DNA of 64,000 nt, taken from assembly GCA_016287385.1 (NCBI GenBank), contig JAEEWM010000017.1, positions 124,001 to 188,000 on the forward strand, given 5' to 3'. The stretch is from Clostridiaceae bacterium. GTDB taxonomy: Bacteria > Bacillota > Clostridia > Oscillospirales > Acutalibacteraceae. Position 1 is the stretch's first letter. Every line of letters starts with the position of its first letter. Position numbers and translations under genes: made by a program. Positions 1 through 9,467 of this stretch are shown here, piece by piece. The notes under the pieces are model-generated. The model ran no database searches and was not told the origin of the DNA. It saw only the letters and a program-made list of their open reading frames with translations.

Positions 1-2596
1 CGCCCGCCTTTTTAAGCGAGAAGTTGCCTAAATACATACCGCCTCTGCCGTAATGGAAATAGTCGTCGCCTGTAAGGTAATTCGCAAACATTATATTTAC
101 GTTACGGTATCCGCTGTCTGAAAGGTCGGAAGGCGTTGTAAAGGATACGGCGTAATGACCGTAGGACTTGTAAACAACGGTTGCCGGCAACAGGTTACTT
201 GAAAGCGCGGTATATGTGCCGTCCATTGTGTTGTTAGACAGTGCGGTCTGAGTCGCGCTCGGCCAATTCGAGCCGTTATATGTAGTAATACTTACCTTCG
301 GATAAGCGCCCGAATATGTGCGCCAGTCAAACTCAAGGTTATATGTGGTACTCGGCTGAAGCTTCGCGTTGTATTCAAGGCCCTGATACGCTGTGGTAAC
401 CTCGGAGATATAATACATATTCTTTTGAGCAGCGTCATTAAAGTAGCCGTCCGGAATATTCTGGGTGTCGTGAGTGATAACGTTGTTACCGCTCTGCTGG
501 TTTGCAATATACCACTTTCTGTTGGTATTACCGGATGTTGTAAAGTTCTCGCTTGTAAAACCGGCGATAAGATTATTTGTTGTCCCCGCTTTTACAAGCA
601 TAGGATTGGCAAATGAAGCCGCAACGTCGGTAGCGTCCGAATAGTTACCAACGCGTATGCGGAGCGTGGTAACGGTTTTTGCCATTGTAAATGTAATTGT
701 TCTCTTATTGCCGCTCACGGCGTCGTTATAAGAAGACGTATACGTGGAATTGTTTATATCGCTGTTGCTTCCGCCCGTAGAGTCGTAAATATTAACCGTG
801 GGCGAGCCGCTCGCGACTCTCTGGTCGATCGTGAAGGTATAGGTCTGCCCCTTTGTAAGCGCAACAGAGGTATCGTTATAAATAAATACTCTGTAATTGA
901 AGCCGTGATAGACGTTAGCCATTTTCGGTGTGCCGGTATCTTCGATAGCGTCGGGGAAATAACCGCCGTCATCCACACCGGTGCTGAAGAGCGAGGAGCT
1001 GCAGTTAATAGGCGTCCATTTACCGTTGTTTGCATTGGATCTGCTACCTTTCCAGTCTCTTTGCTCATAGTTATTGGCACCAAAGGGTGTTAAAATATTA
1101 GTTGTGCCGTAGGTGTCGTTTTTATAGATATAAAGTCTCGGATTCCTGAAAGCAAAGTCAAGGTCGGTGCCTTTGCCGTAGTTACCGATAAACATACCTA
1201 TACCGCTGCCGGCACTCGTTACGGTAAATTCGTAAATACGCTCGAAGCCGTCGGTGGAAATAAGCGTTCCGTTATAGGATGTGCCGATATCGCTGCCCGT
1301 GCGAACCTGAACCGAAGGCTCTGCCGAGCCGAAATTGTTTATATCAATTTTAAGGCGGTATACCGTGTTTGCGTTTACGTAAACGCAGTTATCCTTGTAA
1401 GCTAAAACCTGATAGTTATCGCTACCGGAGGGGAAATGCGCCGCGTAATTATTGGTGCTCTCGGTATCGAAGTAATGGTCGGGTAAGGTTTTTACGGTGT
1501 AGTAACCGGTTCTTTCCCACAATTGACTTTTTGAACCGGAAGACCAATAGTAATCCGAAGCAAACGTATTTATAAGATTATCGCCGGTAGGATCACCCGA
1601 GCCGTCAAGCAAATAAAGCTCCGGGTTGGCGCAAACAAAATTGCCGCTTGTGCCGTAGTTGCCCACGCAAACGCCTATTCTGTCGCTCCCCGTAAATGCC
1701 GACTCAAACGTAAAGGTGATTATGTATTTATAGTTTTCCGCGTCATAAGTAGCGGTATAGTTTGTAAACGCCGCGGTAGGGGTGAATGTGTTACCGCCGT
1801 TATCCGCGGAACCAACGTTTATTGTGGGCGTACCGCTGAATATCTTGCAGTCCATAGTAAAGCGGTAGTTACCTGCCGCCTGGGTTTTATAAGGCGCCCT
1901 GTAAAGCCAGCGCGAATAATTGTTCCTTACCTCTTCAAAATGAACGTAATCGGGAACTACCGGCTCCGGCTCTGCTACAGGGTCAAAGAAACCGCTCGGC
2001 ACGGGTGATGTGAAGGTAGCGCTAGTATTACTAATGCCTGCTTTTAGCCACTTGTTTCCGGTACGGGAAGTGCTGTAATAATCGCTTGCAAATGTATTTA
2101 TAAGCGAAGAGCCGGTGGGGTTACCGTCACCGTCTAAACGATACAGTGCGGGATTCGCGCAGTAAAATACCGCGTCACCGGTGCAGTTACCTACCCTGCC
2201 GCCTGTGCCGTAGTTACCTACCATGGCGCCTAAGTTACCTTCCCAATTTGAAGTCATGGTAAATGTGATGATGTATTTGAAGTTAACATCATCATATGTC
2301 GCCGTATAATTCGACTGCGCGTCAAGAGCGCCGCCCGTTTGATCGGCACCTACCTGAATGCGCGGCACACCGCTTACTATTTTACAGTCCATAGTAAACT
2401 TATAGTTACCCGCCTGTATGGTAGACCAACCTTTGGTATACTTCAAAACGGCCCAATCCGTTCCCTTGAATTGAACAAGATCCGGCGTAGTACCGGCCGC
2501 GCTCGCAGTCAGCCCGCAAAGGCAGGTAAAGAGCGAAACAAGCATGGCGAGTGACAGTATCATGCTCAATGCTTTTTTAATGGTTTTTGTTTTCAT
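1..2596 (-). CDS. Secreted multidomain surface protein, C-terminus outside window
   Basis: The reading frame is open from an ATG at 2596 to the window edge, so the C-terminus is missing. Translation starts with a Sec signal peptide (MKTKTIKKALSM..., ending near ASA) and continues with repeated beta-rich modules of about 150-170 residues. Each module carries the same ending pattern (GNYGTG..., NPxLYLLDG, NPTG, INTFASDYY). The first modules closely match those of the next gene upstream (2742-6209), so the two are tandem paralogues. The modules look like jelly-roll carbohydrate-binding or adhesive domains; I do not recognise a named family. The ribosome binding site AGGAGG sits beside a small perfect hairpin (2609-2626). 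It probably acts outside the cell in polysaccharide capture. Whether it also ends in a dockerin cannot be seen. Confidence 0.85.
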   Translation of the reverse strand, partial: MKTKTIKKALSMILSLAMLVSLFTCLCGLTASAAGTTPDLVQFKGTDWAVLKYTKGWSTIQAGNYKFTMDCKIVSGVPRIQVGADQTGGALDAQSNYTATYDDVNFKYIITFTMTSNWEGNLGAMVGNYGTGGRVGNCTGDAVFYCANPALYRLDGDGNPTGSSLINTFASDYYSTSRTGNKWLKAGISNTSATFTSPVPSGFFDPVAEPEPVVPDYVHFEEVRNNYSRWLYRAPYKTQAAGNYRFTMDCKIFSGTPTINVGSADNGGNTFTPTAAFTNYTATYDAENYKYIITFTFESAFTGSDRIGVCVGNYGTSGNFVCANPELYLLDGSGDPTGDNLINTFASDYYWSSGSKSQLWERTGYYTVKTLPDHYFDTESTNNYAAHFPSGSDNYQVLAYKDNCVYVNANTVYRLKIDINNFGSAEPSVQVRTGSDIGTSYNGTLISTDGFERIYEFTVTSAGSGIGMFIGNYGKGTDLDFAFRNPRLYIYKNDTYGTTNILTPFGANNYEQRDWKGSRSNANNGKWTPINCSSSLFSTGVDDGGYFPDAIEDTGTPKMANVYHGFNYRVFIYNDTSVALTKGQTYTFTIDQRVASGSPTVNIYDSTGGSNSDINNSTYTSSYNDAVSGNKRTITFTMAKTVTTLRIRVGNYSDATDVAASFANPMLVKAGTTNNLIAGFTSENFTTSGNTNRKWYIANQQSGNNVITHDTQNIPDGYFNDAAQKNMYYISEVTTAYQGLEYNAKLQPSTTYNLEFDWRTYSGAYPKVSITTYNGSNWPSATQTALSNNTMDGTYTALSSNLLPATVVYKSYGHYAVSFTTPSDLSDSGYRNVNIMFANYLTGDDYFHYGRGGMYLGNFSLKKAG

Positions 2597-2688
2597 TATA
2601 TTGCCTCCTTGCCGCCGAGGCGGCAAATATATACTGCGGACCGCGTCCGCGGGTCAACTGTGTGGTGAAAGATACAAATCACCGTACG

Positions 2689-2733
2689 AAAAACCGCTCT
2701 GCCCGCCTCCCCGGTTAAGGGGAGGCAAAGCGG
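2689..2733 (-). terminator. Intrinsic terminator after the dockerin protein gene
   Basis: A long GC-rich hairpin (arms around CCGCTTTGCCTCCCC and GGGGAGGCGGGCAGAGCGG, with a few bulges) is followed on the minus strand by five T residues. It lies directly after the stop of the 2742-6209 gene, so the next gene probably has a weaker or independent supply of transcript. Confidence 0.75.
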
Positions 2734-2741
2734 AAGTTTAT

Positions 2742-5700
2742 TCAGAAAATCTCAACATCCCAATCGGAGAGATACTGGAAGAGGCGTGTGAGGTCTTTGT
2801 TGTTGACGGAGCCGTCGCCGTTGATATCGAGCGCGCTCTCGTCTACTTCAACGTCCCAGTCGGAGAGGTACTGGAACAGACGTGTTAAGTCTTTATTGTT
2901 AAGTGAGCCGTCGCCGTTGATATCGCCGGCGATGTGCGCAGAATAGATTATTTCCTCGCTGTTGCCCGACTTATAGCCGCAAACCGAGCAAACCTCCTCG
3001 CGCAGTCCGTTTTCTTCGGCTGTCGCTTCTTTGGTTATTACCCATTCGTAGGTGTGCTCGCCCGCGTCAACGTCCTGGTCACAGTCCGCGCAGTGGCGAT
3101 GATGTCCGTTGGCGTCGGTTATCCACTCGCCTGTGTTGTGCGCGGCAACGGGAGTTTCAGCATCCTCCGCGATAATCGCATAGCAATCGGCACAGTAAAC
3201 GGTGCCGGTGCGGCCCGTGGATGTGCAGGTGGCGGCAACAGCGCCTTCAGCAAATGTATGCTCATGCGCACATTCCTCAACCGGTGCGAAGTAGCCGTTC
3301 TGCTCTTCGTATACGATACCGTCGGTATAGAAACGAACTGTATACCATTCACCGGGAGCACCGTAAAGTTTTAAGTTGCCGTCTTCCGTAGGGATAATAT
3401 CAGACTGAACCGTCGGTAAATCAAGCGCTATCTGCTCGGATTTCGCGCCCTCGCCGTCAAGCTTCCAAAGGTCAAGATTGGCAAAAAGCATCTGCGGAGC
3501 ATAACCGTTAAGTCCGCAATCGCCGAATCTGAAAAGTATGTTATCGTAATCGAGACAATCATCCGGAACGGTAAAGGTTACTTCATAATGGTAGCCGTGA
3601 GTAAGTTGAGTTTTCTTGATATCAAAGTTAGCGTGAGGTATACGCGTAAAGCCGTCGGAATTAGAATTCGTTCTGTAATAAATGCGCCAGAAGTATGCCT
3701 CATCCTCAGGATTCTGAAGGTCTAAGTCCATAGAGAAGGTGTAGGTGGCGCCGGGCTCTAACGCGCCGGAATCCGGACGGTATAATAACCTTGTGTAAGA
3801 CTTTACGGTCTCGCCGGACCAACCTAACATTCTATGAAGCCATGAACCCGCGTAAATAACCGCGCCGTCCTCAAGTTTGGCGTTGCAGCCGAGGCAGTAG
3901 ATATCGCCGGAGTAGCCGTCAGTAGTGCGGGTAGCGGCAACCTTATCGCGGGTTTCTGTGCCCTCGCCCTCGTGATTTTCGGGATCAAGCGGCAAGAGAA
4001 CCTGGTCGGCTGTAAGCTCGTTGCCTTCCGCGTCAAAGTAAGCGCCGCATGCCTCGCAGGCAACATACGCTATATTGCCCTGCGTTTTGCAGGTGGAAGC
4101 TTTTGCCTCAACCGGAGTTTTAACAAAGTGAGCGCACTCGCTGCCGAAGGTTACGGGGTTGTAGTTTTCAAGCTGAATTCTTGCAGAAGTCCAGTTAAGT
4201 CCCGTCCACTTGCCGACTTCGGCGTTTGCTCTGCTGGTGTTGTACTTCAAAACGGAGTTATCCTCGGTAAACTCACCCAGGCGGTTTTCGCCGGTCGGGT
4301 TGTCTTCCGCGTCTAAAAGATAGAGCTCGGGGTTTGCGTAATATGTTTCCATATTCGTACCGTTTCCGTAGTTACCTATCATAATGAGTGCGCCGTCGTC
4401 CTTCGCGTTCCAAAGCTGGAATACAATCGTACGCTTATTATTTTCCGTATCAAGTACGTCGGAATCGGTTACTTTCTCAACGCCGGTGCCATAATCGGGA
4501 CCTTTTACGCGGAGCGATACGTAAGATTTTACGCCCGTTACCGCAAGTTCATCAATGGTGAAACGGTATTTGCCCGCGGGGAAGGTTCCGCTCATCTTAT
4601 AGCAGATTACCTGATAGCCGTCCTCACCGGGAAGGAAATGATACATCCTTTTAATAATAACGGGGGTTTCTTCACCGCTTTTCAGTTTAACGCCGCAGCC
4701 GAGGCAATAGGTATCACCGGTATAGCCGGTAGAATGGTCGGTGGCTTTAATGGCGTCTCTTATCTCGGTGCCCTCTCCCGCGTGGTTATCGGGGTCAAGC
4801 GGAAGTTCGTCATTTGAGCCCTGCAGTATCGTGCCGCAGCCGCTGCACACGACGTAAGCGGTATGACCGTGAGTCTTGCAGGTCGAGGGAAGCTCAGGTA
4901 TAACCTCTTCATCCTCATGAACATCGGGATCAAGCTCCCATTCAACGTCGGCTAAAGTGATTTCGTTACCTTCAGAATCAAATATAGCGTCGCAATTGTC
5001 GCAAGCATAGTAATCATCGTGACCGGGAGTGGTGCAGGTTGAATCTACGGCTTCGACAAGATGCTTGGATTCATGGGTGCAAGCGACCGAGGGATCAAAA
5101 AAGCCTTCGGGAATTTCCGAGCAGGTGTAATTGCCGCGCCTTTCCCATTTAAGCATAGCGGCAGATGAACTATAATAATCTGAAGCAAATGTATTGATAA
5201 GATTATCACCGGTGGGGTTGCCCTCGCCGTCTAAAAGATAGAGTTCCGGGTATGCGCAGGCAAAATCGCCGTCAGTACCATAGTTGCCTATGCAAACGCC
5301 TATTCTGTCACTCCCGGTAAAAGGCTCGTCAAAGGTAAATGTGATTATATACTGATAGTTATCTTCGTCATAAGTCGCGGTGTAGTTTTTGAACGCGTCT
5401 GTATGCGTAAAGCTGTTGCCGCCGTAGTCAGCGGAACCAACATTTATTGTAGGCGTACCGCTTGATATCTTGCACTTCATTGTAAAGCGGTAGTTGCCCG
5501 CCGCCTGAGTCTTATACGGTGCTCTGTAAAGGAAGCGGGAATAATTGTTTTGCGTATGATCAAAGGTTACCAAATCGGAAACAACCGCAGCCGGTGCAGG
5601 GCTGAAGAAGCCATCCGGTATCGGTGAAGTGCAGGTTGCGGTAGTGGAAGAAAAGTTTCTTCTGTTCCACTTGTTGCCGGCACGCGAAGTGCTGTAATAA

Positions 5701-6209
5701 TCGCTCGCAAAGGTGTTTATAAGCGAGGAACCGGTGGGGTTGCCCTCGCCGTCTAAGAGATAAAGCGTAGGATTGGCGCAGGCAAATACCGCGTCACCGG
5801 TGGTGCTGTTTCTGTTACCCGTACCGTAGTTACCTATCATTGCGCCTAAGTTGCCGCCCCAGTTTTCAGTCATTGTGAAGGTAATTATGTATTTGTAATT
5901 TGCACTGTCATAAGTTTCAACATAATTTGACTGTGCGGCAAGAGCTGCGCCCGTTTCATCCGCGCCGACCTGAATACAGGGTACGCCGCTTTCGATTTTA
6001 CAATCCATCTCGAAACGGTAATTACCCTCCTGTATCGTCGCCCAGCCCTTGGTGTACTTCATACAGGTCCAGTCGGTACCTTTGAATTCAACAAGGTCGG
6101 GTGTTGTACCGTCAGCGCTTACCTGTATACCTATCATGCAGGTAAACAGTGACGCCAGCATACACATCGCCACAAAAACGCCAAGTAATCTTTTTGAGAG
6201 TTTTGCCAT
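2742..6209 (-). CDS. Secreted multidomain protein with C-terminal type I dockerin
   Basis: The 1155-residue protein begins with a signal peptide (MAKLSKRLLGVFVAMCMLAS, cleavage near residue 32). Four beta-rich modules (about 35-190, 210-370, 515-665 and 780-945) alternate with Cys-rich segments that contain CxxC pairs such as CDNCDAIF, CSGCGTIL and CLGCGVKL. The C-terminus (about 1090-1155) is a type I dockerin: two copies of DINGDGS(L/V)NNKDLTRLFQ with calcium-loop Asp/Asn residues at the expected spacing. Dockerins bind cohesins, so this protein is probably displayed on a scaffoldin or the cell surface; no cohesin is visible in the window. No catalytic domain is recognised. It is the paralogue of the partial gene downstream. 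It follows the beta-helix lipoprotein and probably belongs to the same polysaccharide locus. Start supported by TTAGGAGGAAAG upstream. Confidence 0.85.
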   Translation of the reverse strand: MAKLSKRLLGVFVAMCMLASLFTCMIGIQVSADGTTPDLVEFKGTDWTCMKYTKGWATIQEGNYRFEMDCKIESGVPCIQVGADETGAALAAQSNYVETYDSANYKYIITFTMTENWGGNLGAMIGNYGTGNRNSTTGDAVFACANPTLYLLDGEGNPTGSSLINTFASDYYSTSRAGNKWNRRNFSSTTATCTSPIPDGFFSPAPAAVVSDLVTFDHTQNNYSRFLYRAPYKTQAAGNYRFTMKCKISSGTPTINVGSADYGGNSFTHTDAFKNYTATYDEDNYQYIITFTFDEPFTGSDRIGVCIGNYGTDGDFACAYPELYLLDGEGNPTGDNLINTFASDYYSSSAAMLKWERRGNYTCSEIPEGFFDPSVACTHESKHLVEAVDSTCTTPGHDDYYACDNCDAIFDSEGNEITLADVEWELDPDVHEDEEVIPELPSTCKTHGHTAYVVCSGCGTILQGSNDELPLDPDNHAGEGTEIRDAIKATDHSTGYTGDTYCLGCGVKLKSGEETPVIIKRMYHFLPGEDGYQVICYKMSGTFPAGKYRFTIDELAVTGVKSYVSLRVKGPDYGTGVEKVTDSDVLDTENNKRTIVFQLWNAKDDGALIMIGNYGNGTNMETYYANPELYLLDAEDNPTGENRLGEFTEDNSVLKYNTSRANAEVGKWTGLNWTSARIQLENYNPVTFGSECAHFVKTPVEAKASTCKTQGNIAYVACEACGAYFDAEGNELTADQVLLPLDPENHEGEGTETRDKVAATRTTDGYSGDIYCLGCNAKLEDGAVIYAGSWLHRMLGWSGETVKSYTRLLYRPDSGALEPGATYTFSMDLDLQNPEDEAYFWRIYYRTNSNSDGFTRIPHANFDIKKTQLTHGYHYEVTFTVPDDCLDYDNILFRFGDCGLNGYAPQMLFANLDLWKLDGEGAKSEQIALDLPTVQSDIIPTEDGNLKLYGAPGEWYTVRFYTDGIVYEEQNGYFAPVEECAHEHTFAEGAVAATCTSTGRTGTVYCADCYAIIAEDAETPVAAHNTGEWITDANGHHRHCADCDQDVDAGEHTYEWVITKEATAEENGLREEVCSVCGYKSGNSEEIIYSAHIAGDINGDGSLNNKDLTRLFQYLSDWDVEVDESALDINGDGSVNNKDLTRLFQYLSDWDVEIF

Positions 6210-6237
6210 TTTACTTTCCTCCTAAAACAAATATTAT

Positions 6238-6268
6238 GTATACCGTGCGGCTTTCGCCGCGGTTATAC
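6238..6268 (-). other. Intergenic hairpin after the beta-helix gene
   Basis: A 13-14 bp stem with one internal mismatch and a GAAA-type loop lies between the beta-helix gene and the dockerin gene. No T-run follows on the minus strand, so it may protect or attenuate the transcript rather than end it. Confidence 0.45.
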
Positions 6269-6275
6269 GGATTTG

Positions 6276-7952
6276 CTACTGAAGCCACAAAACTTTGCGC
6301 GGGTTACTATCAAAAACACTGACCGCGGTTTCAAGGGTGCTCTGGTCATAGGAATTCCTTGATTTGCCGAACCACATACCTTCGTTACGCTGGTTTTTCG
6401 CCTGATAGAAGGTGTTGCCGTATATATCGAAGCCCCCCTGCGGATTCTGAAATCCCCAGTAAACCTCGGAACGGCTCGAAAGGTCGAATATATTATTCGA
6501 TATTTTGCTGTCTCGGGCGTTTTTAAAGTAACGGTTGCCCACATATATATTATAGCCGGCGTTATCGTGACGCTGTACGCAGCTCCAACTGTATCCGCTG
6601 TAACGGAAAGCGTTGTCCGAAAGGTCAAAGTTTATAATGTTTGCAAGAATGGGTATGCTATCCGACTGTTCACTGTGCCAAAACTCGATAGCATATTCGC
6701 AGTACTCGATAATATTATCCCTGACCGTTATATCCTGGTAGTACACGTTATCGCCGATACGGGGGTTGCCCTCATCATCGAAGCCGGGACCGTTTCTATC
6801 GTCACCCTGGAAGGTATAGCCGGTATCGAACGCCTGGTACATCCAGTTATTACGAACCAGCACTCTGAAAGTGGTGTTCCAGTTCTGAATACAGTTGCCC
6901 AGCCTTACGACGTCGTGATGCACGGCGCCGCCGATAAAGCCGAGTTCGCAGTTTGTGACTGTGAAATCTTCGATACAGCTGCCCGAATAGATGCCGCCCT
7001 TGGCAAAATACTTTATACGAAGGTTATCGACAATAACACCGTTTTTGCCAACAGTGAAAGCTACTTTCGTCAGACCTATTTCTATATCCTTAAAGTATTT
7101 GCCGGGATTGCCTTTATCAAAATACAGATAAAGGGTATCGTTCTTCGGACTGAAATAATAATCGCCGTTCTTTTCAAGTACGGTAAGACCGTTAAACTTT
7201 TTGCACCCTACAAGCTCACCGTGGTTGAAAACCACAAGGCCGATATCGGGGTCCATTACGGTAATCTTCCAGATGTTCGCCTTTTTGGTAGCCAACCAGT
7301 ACTTTTCATCGGCGTAATTTGCCGCCGAGCCGTAGAATGTGGGCTTCTGACCGGTGCCGTAAGAGCCGTATATAACGCCCTCGCGCGGGCGGATACCGTT
7401 AGTCATACGCCACACGCCGTCACGCTCAAAGAGTATCGCGTCGCCCGGCTTGGTGGGATTAGTAAGAAAAATATCCGCGTCAAGCGTTTTTATCGGACGT
7501 TCGGGTGAAAGACCGTCGTTCTTTTCATCGTCGCCGTCCGGCGAAACGTAATACGTCTTACCCGTCCAGGTATAATACTTATCGGTATTTTCACTGTTGA
7601 TGACATCAAGGCGCATTTTCTGCGCGGTTTCCTCAGCGCCGCCTAACGCAACGGGAGCATAGGTCATATTGCGCCACGGGGTATCGAGAGTGGCGGGCGC
7701 GGTGCCCTTTTCCACAAGCACGGTGGTGGCGGAGCTGTCATCCTCATCCGAAAAGCTGTACATAATATCGTCGCCGCCGGATAACTCGTAGGGTCTTTCG
7801 GTTTCATCCCCCGCCGGATCGTCTATCGGGTCGTCGGTGCCGGTATCAACGGTAGACGAATAAGGTTTTACCGCCTTAGTGGTTTTAGCACCGCCGCAGC
7901 CTGTGAGCAAAAGCAGTAAAGCGGCGCACAGTAATGCTATCAGTTTTTTCAT
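6276..7952 (-). CDS. Beta-helix lipoprotein (pectate-lyase-like fold)
   Basis: I place the start at the ATG at 7952, which has AAAGGGGAAACT upstream and gives a lipoprotein signal (MKKLIALLCAALLLLLTGCG, acylated Cys near residue 19). An acidic, Thr/Asp-rich linker follows. The segment YYVSPDGDDEKNDGLSPERP then opens a right-handed parallel beta-helix of the DUF1565/pectate-lyase superfamily (GLSPERPIKTLD start, repeating N-rich rungs such as NNWMYQAFDTGY). It is therefore an outer-face protein that binds or cleaves a polysaccharide, perhaps a lyase or glycosidase. Catalytic residues cannot be assigned by eye. It sits between a sugar-binding lipoprotein and the dockerin proteins, which fits polysaccharide degradation at the surface. 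Confidence 0.8.
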   Translation of the reverse strand: MKKLIALLCAALLLLLTGCGGAKTTKAVKPYSSTVDTGTDDPIDDPAGDETERPYELSGGDDIMYSFSDEDDSSATTVLVEKGTAPATLDTPWRNMTYAPVALGGAEETAQKMRLDVINSENTDKYYTWTGKTYYVSPDGDDEKNDGLSPERPIKTLDADIFLTNPTKPGDAILFERDGVWRMTNGIRPREGVIYGSYGTGQKPTFYGSAANYADEKYWLATKKANIWKITVMDPDIGLVVFNHGELVGCKKFNGLTVLEKNGDYYFSPKNDTLYLYFDKGNPGKYFKDIEIGLTKVAFTVGKNGVIVDNLRIKYFAKGGIYSGSCIEDFTVTNCELGFIGGAVHHDVVRLGNCIQNWNTTFRVLVRNNWMYQAFDTGYTFQGDDRNGPGFDDEGNPRIGDNVYYQDITVRDNIIEYCEYAIEFWHSEQSDSIPILANIINFDLSDNAFRYSGYSWSCVQRHDNAGYNIYVGNRYFKNARDSKISNNIFDLSSRSEVYWGFQNPQGGFDIYGNTFYQAKNQRNEGMWFGKSRNSYDQSTLETAVSVFDSNPRKVLWLQ

Positions 7953-7988
7953 AGTTTCCCCTTTCTTATAAAGCAAACCGGAAAACTC

Positions 7989-9440
7989 TTATTTCATTTT
8001 TGCGAGAACTTCATTTGCTTTCTTAACGGCAAGATCGTATTTGGGATTAACCTTCTGGCGTTCCGAATCAAACTGAGAAAAATCGTTACCCTGTCTTACG
8101 AAATCGGATATACCTTCAAGGTTGCCGCCGGTGCCGACTACGTCGATCAACGCGTTGTCTCCCGCCACGAAATAGGTCTGTTTTGCCATGCTCGCCTTGT
8201 AAACCTCGTATGCCTGCTTGTTGCAGAAGAAGGTGTTGGCGTCATAATTCGCCGCATCGAGGAAGTAACGCAGGAAGTAGTAAACCGCCGCCGGATTCTT
8301 GGCGCCCTTGGGTATGCCGTATGCTTCAAGCTCCGAGAAGAGCTGAATGTTCTCCGCGCCCTTTATAGTCGGGATAGGAACGCAGTAGAGATCGTCATCC
8401 GCCTTTGACTGAACGATGTTTGCAGAGGTATTCGTTCTGCGGGTGGCTATCGCACTATACGTCTGGAAGAGGACCGATCCGTTTTCAAAGTCCTTAGGCA
8501 TACGCATTGCAGAGCTTGTGTAACCGGATTTGCGGTAATCGCAGATCTTCTTAACCGCAGCGCTCAGATCCTTGCTCATAAGGTCGTTTACATACTTGCT
8601 GCCGTCAAACCTAATGAGGTTTTTACCGAGGAAATAGTAATAATCTATACCCATGCTCGTACGCCAGGGATCACCGGTGAAAGTGCTGTCCTTAGTGGAT
8701 TTAAGAATGTTTATAAACGCATCCCAGGTCCACTTGCCTGATTTCCAGAGCGCGTACGGATCCTCAAATTTATATTTCTCTATCATCGATTTTCTGTAAA
8801 TCATTACATAGGGCTGATTAAAGAGGGTATCCTTGCGGTTTACGGCGTAAAGCTTTTTCTTTACAACGTACTGGGAATTGACCTTCTGATCCCAGATATT
8901 GCCGGCGAAATCAAAACCGGTAGCCGCCTTGATATCCTGGCAGAGATACATCCTGTGGATGTTGCAATCTCTGAAACGGATAATATCGGGCGAGTTGCCC
9001 GCGTTTATCATAGCGGCGATCTTCTGATCGTAATCGTCATAACCGCCCGCTTCCCATTTAACCTTTATGCCGGTCAGTTTTTCAAAGTTTGTAACAACCG
9101 AATCGGCGCCGTAATCTTTTACGGGGTTCCAGTTGTACATATAAACGGTGGTGCCGCGAAGAGACGACGGCATCTGCGCGACTAACTGGTTGAAACTAAG
9201 TGAATCCGCGTTGGGTATCGCCGCCTTTGTGGTTGTACCGCTTGAAGCGTCCGACACATCATCGTTAAGCGAAGTATCGCCGCCGGAGTTATCGGTGCCG
9301 CCGCCGATATCGAAATCGCCGGCGTCTTCGCTGAAAGAGTCGTCGCCGTTAGTTTTGGCGGTACTCTTACAGCCGGCAACGCCCAAGACCATAACAAGGG
9401 CAAGCGCCAGACACATAATTTTCAAAAGTGTTGTTTTCAT
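7989..9440 (-). CDS. Sugar ABC transporter substrate-binding lipoprotein (family 1)
   Basis: The 483-residue protein has a lipobox (MKTTLLKIMCLALALVMVLGVAGC, Cys near residue 24), a Ser/Asp/Gly-rich linker to about residue 75, then a periplasmic-binding-like fold typical of extracellular solute-binding protein family 1: VVTNFEKLTGIKVKW, YDDYDQKIAAMINAGNSPDI and a C-terminal FLRYFLDAAN segment. It should capture an oligosaccharide outside the membrane and deliver it to the permease encoded upstream (9468-10421). The ligand is unknown; the neighbouring GH2 and beta-helix genes suggest a plant or host polysaccharide fragment. Confidence 0.9.
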   Translation of the reverse strand: MKTTLLKIMCLALALVMVLGVAGCKSTAKTNGDDSFSEDAGDFDIGGGTDNSGGDTSLNDDVSDASSGTTTKAAIPNADSLSFNQLVAQMPSSLRGTTVYMYNWNPVKDYGADSVVTNFEKLTGIKVKWEAGGYDDYDQKIAAMINAGNSPDIIRFRDCNIHRMYLCQDIKAATGFDFAGNIWDQKVNSQYVVKKKLYAVNRKDTLFNQPYVMIYRKSMIEKYKFEDPYALWKSGKWTWDAFINILKSTKDSTFTGDPWRTSMGIDYYYFLGKNLIRFDGSKYVNDLMSKDLSAAVKKICDYRKSGYTSSAMRMPKDFENGSVLFQTYSAIATRRTNTSANIVQSKADDDLYCVPIPTIKGAENIQLFSELEAYGIPKGAKNPAAVYYFLRYFLDAANYDANTFFCNKQAYEVYKASMAKQTYFVAGDNALIDVVGTGGNLEGISDFVRQGNDFSQFDSERQKVNPKYDLAVKKANEVLAKMK

Positions 9441-9467
9441 AATAATTCTCCTTTATAAGTTTTTATA

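Noticed and set aside
6567-7508. A 313-codon open frame on the plus strand
   Set aside because: It lies antisense inside the beta-helix lipoprotein gene, has no ribosome binding site and shows no family pattern.
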